Source: Cohaesibacter haloalkalitolerans (lineage in GTDB: Bacteria; Pseudomonadota; Alphaproteobacteria; Rhizobiales; Cohaesibacteraceae). Taken from it: a stretch of 64,000 bases of DNA. Below, piece by piece: positions 37,201-44,246 of the stretch. A model generated the notes under the pieces. The model was not told the origin of the DNA. It searched no databases and saw only the letters and a program-made list of their open reading frames with translations. Location of the stretch: the NCBI RefSeq assembly GCF_003574655.1, contig NZ_QNUM01000008.1:1-64000 (forward strand), read 5' to 3'. Within the stretch, counting starts at the first letter, position 1, and each line of letters starts with the position of its first letter. A program made the position numbers and the translations under genes.

Positions 37201-37788
37201 GCACTCCCCCTTCTCGGCCCGCCGCTTGCCAAGGGTGAGCAGCCGCGTCAGCCGCTGATAGGCCGCCCGGTCCGTTGGCAGAGCAAGCCAATGGAGCGCA
37301 CTGTCGCTGAGCACCAGACGCGCCCCGACAATCAGGCGCGGCAGCTTGACCACCAGCGACGGAGCCAGGTCTCCCTGCCCTGCCGCCTCCTTCGGCTGGC
37401 GACTGGAAGGATCGATCCGCTGACTGGAGCGCAGACGGATGCCTTCAGGCAGCTTGTCCGCCTGTTCCTCACACTGGCGCTTCAGTTCCTTGAGCGCCGA
37501 ATAGGCCCGCACCACCCCGGCCAGAGAATTGCGGTCCGTGATCGCGATGGCGTCAAGCCCCAGCTCTACCGCACGGATGACCAGCTCCTCCGGATGCGAT
37601 GCGCCGGTGAGAAAGGTGAAATTGGAAGACACGCACAGTTCCGCATAGGTCCTGGGACGCATCGCCTCCAGTTGCTCTGGCAAAACGGCCCCTGAATTCG
37701 GCGTTGGCCCCTTTGCCGGTGGCGTCGCGCTGCTCCCATAGCCCTCAGCCCCCTCTGAGTCTGCTGGGCGAGACGGATCCTGCGTCAT
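34294..37788 (-). CDS. dnaE2: Error-prone DNA polymerase III alpha subunit
   Basis: 1164 aa, DnaE2/ImuC class. It is the polymerase of the damage-inducible mutasome that works with ImuA and ImuB in translesion synthesis. The PHP domain starts near residue 45 ([39 protein letters not shown]). The catalytic Asp pair is in [16 protein letters not shown]. The Cter OB-fold ([37 protein letters not shown]) is present. It starts in an ATGA overlap with imuB. The first ~40 residues, rich in Pro and Ser, precede the conserved PHP start. DnaE2 lacks some of the DnaE1 tail, matching its shorter length. Confidence 0.96.
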   Translation of the reverse strand: [1164 protein letters not shown]

Positions 37789-39470
37789 GCGAATTCACCC
37801 TGCACGAACCAGCTGGACAGATGGGAAAGCCGGTTCTGCGGCGTATGAAACAGCCACAGCCGCCAGCCCTGACGGGTCTCCACCCACCAGTAATCGCGCA
37901 GACCAGACCGCCACGCGGGGTCTTCCCACCACCATTCCGGTGCGATCCGTTCCGGCCCGCGCGCCGAGGCCACCGACAGCTGCATCCGCCGCCAGCGAAA
38001 ATGCGCCGGCGGTTCCCGCCGCCCGGGGTCCGGCTCCGCCGACAGGGGCAGTACGATCGGTTCGGGAGGAAACAGGCGCACAGGACGAGGGCAAGCGCCC
38101 CCCGCGCTCCCCCGTCCCCCCTCGAATGGCCCGTCTGGAGAGGACCATGCCTTGACGGCCTTGGTCCACGCAGCAGGCTGCAGCGAAAAGCTGCGCTCCG
38201 GAATGTGGCTGTCTGCCGGAACAAAGCGCAGGATATTTTCAAGCCCGATACGGCTGCCAAGCCGGGAGACAAGATCATCCAGCGCATGGTCGACAGGCGA
38301 GGCGGAGCCCTCGACCTTGCGGTCGCTCCGCCCATGGCTCAGCACCACGCTCGCCATCTGCTCATCGGCCATCGGCTCAACGACGGTTGCTTCCAGCCGC
38401 ACCATGTCGATGCCAAACCCGGCATCCACTTCACCAACGCCCCGTTCGAACAGCGGCAGGATGCGCAAAGCTTCCCGCATGGGACGAGCCAGCCGCAACT
38501 CCACCTGACTGGCCTCCATGTCGAGCCGCCGCATGGTCAGTTGCAACACCCGCGCCCCTGCGCCCTGCCGGTCCAGCTTGTCACACAGCCGGTCCAGCAG
38601 CCTGGCCGCCACGGCCATGACATCATCGGCCAGACCGATCGGCTCGGGCAGGCTCATCCGCACCCCATAGTGCGGGGCCTCGGAGAGGGGAGAGATCGCT
38701 TCTTCCCGGTGCCCCAGCGCCTGATCAAGCCGCAGCAGCGGCTCCAGCCCGAAGCGACGGGTGACCGTGGCCCGTGGCAGGGCATGAAGCGCATCGATGG
38801 TCCGTACGCCAAGCCGCATCAGCCCGGTGCAGACCTTCTCTTCCAGACGCAGGGCCGCGATGGGAAACCCGCCAATCGCGGCAAGCGCCTTGCCCGGCGC
38901 AGCCAGACGAGTGTCTAGACGGGAGGCCTGATGAGAGACCTGTTGGGTAGTTGGGCAGGAAGGGCTCTGGTCATGGCGCGCCGCCCCCGCCTCATCTCCC
39001 CCCCAGCCGCCATAATGGGCGAGCGCCCAGGCCGCTCCGCGCGTATCGGCCAGCCCCGGCTGAACGGCAATGCCGCCCCGCGCCAGACGCTCCCCGATGG
39101 TCTCCAGCAAGGCAAGTTCACCGCCAAACAGATGCGTCGAGCCCGTCACATCAAGCAGCAGACCATCCTCGCCATCCAGCCCCACCCAAGGGCAGAAGCG
39201 ACCGGCCCAGCGTGCCAGCAACTGCAGAAAATGGCCATCCGCCTCTCGGTCCGCAGGCATGGTCTGCAACTGCGGGCACAAGGCCCGGGCATCCGCCAAC
39301 CCCATACCCCGCTGCAGCCCGTCCCGCTCGGCGCTCTCATTGAGACAATAAAGCCGCTCGGCATTACTCTGCTGCAACGTGAGGGCAAAAGGCGTCGTCA
39401 TGACCGCGCGCCGCAGAATGCGGTCGCTCGCCAGCCTCGGAAACCACAATGACACGACGCGTCTCTGCAT
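37785..39470 (-). CDS. imuB: DNA polymerase Y-family protein ImuB
   Basis: 561 aa. ImuB resembles Y-family polymerases but lacks the catalytic acids; it links DnaE2 to the sliding clamp and ImuA. The start MQRRVVSLWFPRLASDRI and the ARALCPQLQTMPAD, DGLLLDVTGSTHLFGG and GLADTRGAAWALAHYG blocks are those of the palm and fingers region. The helix-hairpin-helix and little-finger regions follow (LRLEEKVCTGLMRLGVRTIDALHALPRATV). The gene overlaps imuA by 107 nt in another frame and dnaE2 by 4 nt. The beta-clamp motif is not obvious to me. SOS-induced as part of the cassette. Confidence 0.95.
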   Translation of the reverse strand: MQRRVVSLWFPRLASDRILRRAVMTTPFALTLQQSNAERLYCLNESAERDGLQRGMGLADARALCPQLQTMPADREADGHFLQLLARWAGRFCPWVGLDGEDGLLLDVTGSTHLFGGELALLETIGERLARGGIAVQPGLADTRGAAWALAHYGGWGGDEAGAARHDQSPSCPTTQQVSHQASRLDTRLAAPGKALAAIGGFPIAALRLEEKVCTGLMRLGVRTIDALHALPRATVTRRFGLEPLLRLDQALGHREEAISPLSEAPHYGVRMSLPEPIGLADDVMAVAARLLDRLCDKLDRQGAGARVLQLTMRRLDMEASQVELRLARPMREALRILPLFERGVGEVDAGFGIDMVRLEATVVEPMADEQMASVVLSHGRSDRKVEGSASPVDHALDDLVSRLGSRIGLENILRFVPADSHIPERSFSLQPAAWTKAVKAWSSPDGPFEGGRGSAGGACPRPVRLFPPEPIVLPLSAEPDPGRREPPAHFRWRRMQLSVASARGPERIAPEWWWEDPAWRSGLRDYWWVETRQGWRLWLFHTPQNRLSHLSSWFVQGEFA

Positions 39471-40032
39471 CCCAGATCAAATCCCAACACCCTAATGTTC
39501 CTGATTTGTTCTTTATAAGCTGCCAGCGCTGAAGAGTCGAGTCGGAAGTCTGCTGCGAGGGCATAACCACCTGATCCTGCCGGAATTTCGGGGAGAAAAG
39601 CGGTGAACAATGCCAGCGGCTTTCGGCAGCATTGTTGCCCATCCCCTCGCCAATCATCAGGATCCCGGTTGCCTTGCCCTCCTCGGCCGCAAGCTGCAGA
39701 CGACGCCCCGCCGTAAAGCTCAGCTCACGCGGCACTTCGGCCACCACCGTGGACAGCGCGCCCGAGCGCAAGGCCTCCTCGGCAGATGCCAGCATGGTCT
39801 TCTGGTCAGCCACCCGCGCCAGCAGCAAATGGTGCGGATCGCAGAAAGGCGCCAGACCATCCGGATTGAGCCCCTCCGTCCGCCAGTCCTCGACCAGCCA
39901 CATGGCCGGCCGCCGATCGCTGCGCTGGCCAATCCCGCAGATGATGGCGGCAAACACCGTTGCCCCCTGTCCGGTCACCTCATGCGCCCGACCGCCCCGC
40001 AAGGGAAAGACATCTGTCAAAAGATCCTGCAT
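39364..40032 (-). CDS. imuA: ImuA, SOS mutasome accessory protein
   Basis: 222 aa from MQDLLTDVFPLRGGRAHEVTG; the ATG at 40032 follows GGAGGG. A reading frame start at 40053 would lie inside the SOS box, so it is rejected. The protein is RecA-like in fold (LRGGRAHEVTGQGATVFAAIICG resembles a degenerate P-loop region without a proper GxxxxGKT), binds ImuB and is needed for DnaE2-dependent mutagenesis. It is the first gene of imuA-imuB-dnaE2. The C-terminal ~35 residues are encoded in the stretch that overlaps imuB, which is longer than usual for such overlaps. Confidence 0.9.
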   Translation of the reverse strand: MQDLLTDVFPLRGGRAHEVTGQGATVFAAIICGIGQRSDRRPAMWLVEDWRTEGLNPDGLAPFCDPHHLLLARVADQKTMLASAEEALRSGALSTVVAEVPRELSFTAGRRLQLAAEEGKATGILMIGEGMGNNAAESRWHCSPLFSPKFRQDQVVMPSQQTSDSTLQRWQLIKNKSGTLGCWDLIWDAETRRVIVVSEAGERPHSAARGHDDAFCPHVAAE

Positions 40033-40047
40033 GACACCCTCCAACAA

Positions 40048-40062
40048 GAACATAAAGAGAAC
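40048..40062 (-). promoter_or_regulatory. SOS (LexA) box of the imuA operon
   Basis: On the minus strand the sequence is GTTC-TCTTTAT-GTTC, an exact match to the alphaproteobacterial LexA site GTTC-N7-GTTC. It ends 15 nt upstream of the imuA ATG. Confidence 0.9.
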
Positions 40063-40262
40063 ATATCATAGGGTAACTTCCTTGTCAGCCACCTTGTTTC
40101 ATACAAATTTGCATCATTGGATTTGAAGATATGCATATAAAGCATAAAGGCCGCGCAAACTTGTCTCTTCAAAAAAGCGCAGAAAACCGCCAAAGTCGCC
40201 CCAAGAAAAGCCAATGTCCGAAACCACGCCTGAAACCACAAACGATGACGAGAGAGTGGCCC

Positions 40263-40397
40263 ATGTCCGAAAAAAGCAGCAACCCGTTTTCATTTGCCCT
40301 GAAATTCTTCCAAACTCTGGCAAGCTCCGAACCGCGCATCCACCCGAACCCGCGCGAATGGGATGCCATGACCTTCTACGACCGTCACGACGGCTAG
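40263..40397 (+). CDS. Possible small protein, 44 aa
   Basis: An ATG at 40263 opens a 44-codon frame (MSEKSSNPFSFALKFFQTLASS, then PNPREWDAMTFYDRHDG). It has a plausible amphipathic stretch, but the ribosome-binding site is weak and I do not recognise a family. It is the best coding candidate in the 40063-40872 gap. Another frame on the same strand overlaps it, so it may not be translated. Confidence 0.25.
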   Translation: MSEKSSNPFSFALKFFQTLASSEPRIHPNPREWDAMTFYDRHDG

Positions 40398-40504
40398 AAT
40401 ACGTATAAACCTCTAATAATTCACGCAAAAACAGGCCCAGTCATGCAGCAATATCAGGGCTGACAAGCGAAAAAGCCTCTTTTGCGCATAAGACGAAAGT
40501 CGTA

Positions 40505-40678
40505 AACTGTCCCCTGTAAGTGAGCCAACGAAGCCTCTGCAAAGAGGTGAGGTCATTTGCGACGGGGACCCCCTCTAGCCTCATGCTGCCTCCTCCCCGA
40601 TTTGCATGAGGTTTGAACCCCGCCCAAGTGGCGAACATGCCCTGTCCCAGATAGCTCTGGGACAGGGCATCTTTTTTT
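40505..40678 (+). ncRNA. Candidate structured small RNA ending in a long intrinsic terminator
   Basis: No gene is recognisable here, yet the strand folds well on paper: CCTCT-GCAA-AGAGG (40534-40547, a GNRA tetraloop hairpin), then CGGGG (40563-40567) pairing with CCCCG (40618-40622) around CCTCATGC (40579-40586) and GCATGAGG (40604-40611), then the terminator at 40637-40677. A terminator of this strength with no obvious gene ending before it suggests a ~170-nt transcript. It does not match 6S, SRP, RNase P or tmRNA landmarks that I know. The 5' end is uncertain. Confidence 0.35.
40637..40677 (+). terminator. 15-bp hairpin terminator without an obvious gene
   Basis: ATGCCCTGTCCCAGA (40637-40651), loop TAGC, TCTGGGACAGGGCAT (40656-40670), then C and seven T. 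The stem is perfect. Confidence 0.85.
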
Positions 40679-40872
40679 GGGACTGCTTTAAGGACTGGTA
40701 ATCCTGGCTCACCACCGGAAGGCGACCGCCCGCCCCCCCCATCCCCACGCTCTCTAACCTCTGTGCCCAAACGGACAATCCCGTCAGAATGGCTGGCCCT
40801 TTGGTCCCCTTGCCCCTATACTCGCCCCCCGATGGATAAGATGGAAAAGACAGTCGACAGCGGGAGGCAGAC

Positions 40873-42168
40873 GTGACTGGTGAAGAAAGCGAAATCAGGC
40901 AATTGAGGGACCTCGCATCCGCCCTGTTCGAGGAAGGCGTCGCCGCCGCAGACCCTCGCCTGGCACTGGAAAAGGCCTTTGGCGAAAATCCGCTATCTCC
41001 CCTGCAAGAGGGGCGCTATCTGGTCATCGCCCTTGGCAAGGCCGCTGGCGCCATGGCGGAAACCTGCCTCAGGGCCCTGCCGGAGAAGACGCCACATGAA
41101 TGCCTCGTCATCACCAATTACGAGAATGCCACAGAGATTGAAGGCGCCCGATGCTTTGCTGCCGGGCACCCCGTGCCGGATGAAAACGGCCTTGCCGCAG
41201 GGCAGGCAATCATCGATATGCTGGCAACCACGACCCCGCAGGATCGCGTCATCGTCCTGATCAGCGGAGGCGGCTCGGCACTGGTTCCGGCACCGTTGCC
41301 CAGCCTGACCCTTGAGGACAAGGCCGCAGTCAACAGGCTGCTGCTCGCCAATGGCTATGTCATTCAGGAGATGAATCTGGTCCGCCAGTGCCTGTCACAA
41401 CTGAAGGGCGGCGGTCTCAGCCAACTGGCAGCCCCCGCATCCGTGGACAGTTTCATCCTCTCCGATGTGGTCGGTGACGATCTCAGTGTCATCGCCTCAG
41501 GCCCGACCAATCCGCCCCTTGGCAGCAAGCGGGATGCTCTGGCGCTGTTTGCCGCCAAGGGACTGGTCGAACAACTGCCGCCATCGGTAAGAGCTGTTCT
41601 GGAAGCGCCGGATGAGGCAGAGCCAATCGACTTTTCCAACACCACCAACCGGCTCATCGGCTCCAACCGCCTTAGTCTGGATGCTGTTCTGGAGGCCCTT
41701 CCCCTTGGTTGGCATGGCAAGATTCTGGACGATCTGCTGGAAGGCGATGTGGAAGTGGTGGCCCCGCGATTGCTCGAAGCGGCCTGCGCTGCACCAGAGG
41801 GCCAGAAGACCGCCTGTATCTGGGGTGGCGAGACCACCGTTACACTGAAAGGCGACGGCAAGGGCGGGCGCAATCAGGAGCTGGCCCTGCGCTTTGCCGC
41901 AGCCAGTGAAGAACAGCCGATTGACGGCCACTGGGTGTTCCTGTCGGGCGGCACCGACGGACGCGATGGTCCGACCGACAGCGCCGGAGGTCTGGTGGAC
42001 GCCGAAACGCTCTACCGGATCCGTCAGGCCGGCGCACGGCCACGGGAACTGCTGGCCAACAACGACAGCTACAAGGCACTGGAGCTGTCCGGCGATCATC
42101 TGATGATCGGCGCAACCGGCACCAATGTTGCCGATATCCAGATCTGTCTGGTGGACAAGAGCCAATGA
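40873..42168 (+). CDS. Glycerate 2-kinase (MOFRL/DUF4147 family)
   Basis: 431 aa with a GTG start at 40873, 7 nt after GGGAGG. The protein is the GckA/TtuD class that phosphorylates D-glycerate (to 2-phosphoglycerate) or related hydroxypyruvate-derived acids. The N-terminal DUF4147 half has VIALGKAAGAMAE, GHPVPDENGLAAGQAI and LISGGGSALVPAPLPSLTLEDK. The MOFRL half has CIWGGETTVTLKGDGKGGRNQELAL and SGGTDGRDGPTDSAGGLVD. It overlaps the YaiI gene by 4 nt. If the nearby glycosidase releases glycerate from glucosylglycerate, this kinase would feed it to glycolysis, but it is 7 kb away and that link is only inferred. Confidence 0.92.
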   Translation: MTGEESEIRQLRDLASALFEEGVAAADPRLALEKAFGENPLSPLQEGRYLVIALGKAAGAMAETCLRALPEKTPHECLVITNYENATEIEGARCFAAGHPVPDENGLAAGQAIIDMLATTTPQDRVIVLISGGGSALVPAPLPSLTLEDKAAVNRLLLANGYVIQEMNLVRQCLSQLKGGGLSQLAAPASVDSFILSDVVGDDLSVIASGPTNPPLGSKRDALALFAAKGLVEQLPPSVRAVLEAPDEAEPIDFSNTTNRLIGSNRLSLDAVLEALPLGWHGKILDDLLEGDVEVVAPRLLEAACAAPEGQKTACIWGGETTVTLKGDGKGGRNQELALRFAAASEEQPIDGHWVFLSGGTDGRDGPTDSAGGLVDAETLYRIRQAGARPRELLANNDSYKALELSGDHLMIGATGTNVADIQICLVDKSQ

Positions 42169-42683
42169 ACGAAGATGCAATGAGCAAGGAGCAGACAGCA
42201 ATTCCGGAGCATCGTCCGGTTGAAGTCCTCGTCGATGCCGATGCCTGCCCCGTCAAGGAAGAGGTCTACAAGGTGGCCGAGCGCCATGGGGTTCCGGTCA
42301 CGCTGGTGGCCAACCAGTTCATGCGTATGCCACGCAGGGACGAATGGGCAATACCCATCAGTTTCGTCAAGGTCGAGGACGGGCCGGACGTGGCCGATGA
42401 TCACATCGCCGCCATAGCACACCCGCGCGCAGTGGTCGTCACTGCCGATATCCTGCTTGCACAGCGCTGCCTTGCCAAGGGCGCCTGCGTGATCGGCACC
42501 ACCGGCAAGCCATTTACGGAAAACTCCATCGGCTCGGCGGTTGCCATGCGTAACCTGATGGCCGATCTGCGCGAGACCAGCGACATCGGCGGCGGTCCTC
42601 CTCCCTTCTCGAAGGCCGACCGATCACGTTTTCTGTCCAGTCTGCATGAAATCCTTGAGCGTCTCAAACGGACGAGGGTGTGA
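42165..42683 (+). CDS. YaiI/YqxD family protein (UPF0178)
   Basis: 172 aa. The family is a PIN-like or NYN-like putative nuclease of unproven function. The hallmark VLVDADACPVKEEVYKVAERHGVPVTLVANQ and the later VVVTADILLAQRCLAKGACVIG, GKPFTENSIGSAVAMRNLMADLR blocks are complete, with the three acidic residues (two in DADAC, one in TADI) expected for a PIN-like site. The ATG overlaps the stop of the kinase (ATGA), so they are translationally coupled. A Met five codons in (MSKEQ) is an alternative start. Confidence 0.93.
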   Translation: MNEDAMSKEQTAIPEHRPVEVLVDADACPVKEEVYKVAERHGVPVTLVANQFMRMPRRDEWAIPISFVKVEDGPDVADDHIAAIAHPRAVVVTADILLAQRCLAKGACVIGTTGKPFTENSIGSAVAMRNLMADLRETSDIGGGPPPFSKADRSRFLSSLHEILERLKRTRV

Positions 42684-42758
42684 GTGCGCATCCACAGAGC
42701 ACAGAAAAACACCCATGGCGCGTGCCTGCCAAAGCATCACATCAATTGCGGGACGATC

Positions 42759-43457
42759 TCAGCCGAAAGGGCTGGGGCAGACGAAATCCACCCATTCCCC
42801 CTTGGCCGGATGGATGAAGCCGAGCGTCTCGGCGTGCAGCATCAGCCTGTCAGCGCCAGCCAGTGCCTCACCCTCGGCATAGAAACGATCCCCCATGATC
42901 ACATGCCCGAGGCTGAGCATGTGCACCCGCAACTGGTGTGACCGACCCGTGTGGGGAAATAGCCGCACCAGCGTGCTGTCCTCATCCCGCCCGATCACCT
43001 GCCAGTCGGTCACGGCCCGTCTGCCGTGCTCGAAAGAAACCATCTGTTTGGGGCGGTTCGGCCAGTCGCAGATCAGCGGCAAATCCACCGTTCCCCCATC
43101 GCCAACCATCGTGCCCCAGACCCGCGCCACATAGCTCTTCTGTACCTTGCGCTTCTCGAACTGGCGCCCGAGATTGCGATGGCAATCATCCGTGCGCGCC
43201 AGAACCATGATTCCTGAGGTATCCATGTCGAGCCGGTGAACGATTCGCGCATCCCCGAAATGCTGCCTGGCCCGGTGTTCGAGACAGTCCCAATGCTCAT
43301 CGGCCTTGCCCGGAACACTCAATAGGCCAGATGGCTTGTTGAGAATTACAAAATGCGCATCCTCATAGAGCACATCGAGATAGGGCTCGACGGGCGGGGC
43401 ATAATCGACAAGAGGCGGGGTCAGGCTGGGTGGATGAGACATGCTCTCCATATGCAT
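42759..43457 (-). CDS. RluA-family pseudouridine synthase
   Basis: 232 aa, a single catalytic domain without an S4 domain, as in RluA/TruC. The catalytic Asp lies in IVHRLDMDTSGIMVLA. Other family blocks are LYEDAHFVILNKPSGLLSVPG, KRKVQKSYVARVWG and RLFPHTGRSHQLRVHM with the LGHVIMGDRFYAEG ending. It modifies uridine in rRNA and/or tRNA; E. coli RluA acts on 23S U746 and tRNA position 32, but the substrate here is not certain. The start may be either the Met at 43457 or that at 43442. Stands alone, convergent with the YaiI gene. Confidence 0.92.
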   Translation of the reverse strand: MHMESMSHPPSLTPPLVDYAPPVEPYLDVLYEDAHFVILNKPSGLLSVPGKADEHWDCLEHRARQHFGDARIVHRLDMDTSGIMVLARTDDCHRNLGRQFEKRKVQKSYVARVWGTMVGDGGTVDLPLICDWPNRPKQMVSFEHGRRAVTDWQVIGRDEDSTLVRLFPHTGRSHQLRVHMLSLGHVIMGDRFYAEGEALAGADRLMLHAETLGFIHPAKGEWVDFVCPSPFG

Positions 43458-43965
43458 GAGACCGGCGGCAAGGTCAATCGCCTTGGCGATCCGGGATCGT
43501 TTCAGAAAGTGGGGAAACCTCAGTCAGATCCGCAACCTAGCGCCTGCCGCATCACCATATTGCAACGCAGCAGATCCCCTGTTTTGGCTTCGCAAACGCA
43601 AAATGAAACCCTATGCAATTATACTTTACTCCAAATAAAACTAAAGAAATACTTCCAGTTAAAATGCAAGAAACAAACCATAAATTCAGTATAAATTTCA
43701 CTTACACATCGCCAGACTAAAGGATGACGGAATTATACGAACAATTAATTGAATTGAAAACGTCTCTCATTTTAGATCACTGCAAGGACAGACAGCTGTA
43801 TTCAGCATATCTGTATCTTACAACTCACATGGTCTTGTCCATGACCGGTATAAAAAATGTCGCGGTGCAGCTGAGGAACGGCACCCAAACAGACACAACC
43901 ATCAGGGACAGACCTTTCAGAATGGAACATGAACCGCCAGGCGGTTCAGCACCATGGGGGGAATT
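43458..43965. other. AT-rich intergenic region before the symporter operon
   Basis: About 500 nt. From 43600 to 43720 it is distinctly AT-rich and probably holds the promoter of the DUF4212-symporter genes. A 96-codon frame opens at 43724, but its 3' part runs into the DUF4212 gene in another frame and shows no family likeness; it might be part of the leader. No RNA family or operator was recognised. Confidence 0.4.
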
Positions 43966-44226
43966 ATGGCCGAGAATAACGAATCCGGACATGCCTATTG
44001 GAAAGCCAACCTGAATCTGATCGCGATTTGCCTTGTCATCTGGTTCATCGCCTCCTTCGGGTTTGGTCTGCTTCTTCGTCCTGCTCTTTCGGGAATTTCA
44101 GTCGGCGGGTCCGACCTGGGATTCTGGTTTGCCCAGCAGGGATCAATCTGGGTCTTTCTGGGACTCATCTTCTTCTATGCAATCCGCATGAATGCGATCG
44201 ACAAAAAATTTGGCGTTGAAGAATAA
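43966..44226 (+). CDS. DUF4212 small subunit of a sodium:solute symporter
   Basis: 86 aa with two membrane segments (about residues 16-36 and 54-75). The start MAENNESGHAYWKANLNLIAICLVIWFIASFG matches the DUF4212 family (YWkaNlrli...lviWf..sfg). The ATG at 43966 follows GGGGGG. These small proteins are always next to symporters of the VC_2705 subgroup and are thought to be accessory subunits. The symporter gene follows after 20 nt. Confidence 0.92.
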   Translation: MAENNESGHAYWKANLNLIAICLVIWFIASFGFGLLLRPALSGISVGGSDLGFWFAQQGSIWVFLGLIFFYAIRMNAIDKKFGVEE

Positions 44227-44246
44227 GGAACGCGAGGAGCTAGACC

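Noticed and set aside
40441-40770. A 109-codon minus-strand frame across the terminator region
   Set aside because: It would have to read through the 15-bp hairpin and has no recognisable protein features; the RNA explanation fits better.
43724-44014. A 96-codon plus-strand frame before the DUF4212 gene
   Set aside because: Its second half overlaps the well-supported DUF4212 gene in another frame, no family likeness, and the ATG has no spaced ribosome-binding site.
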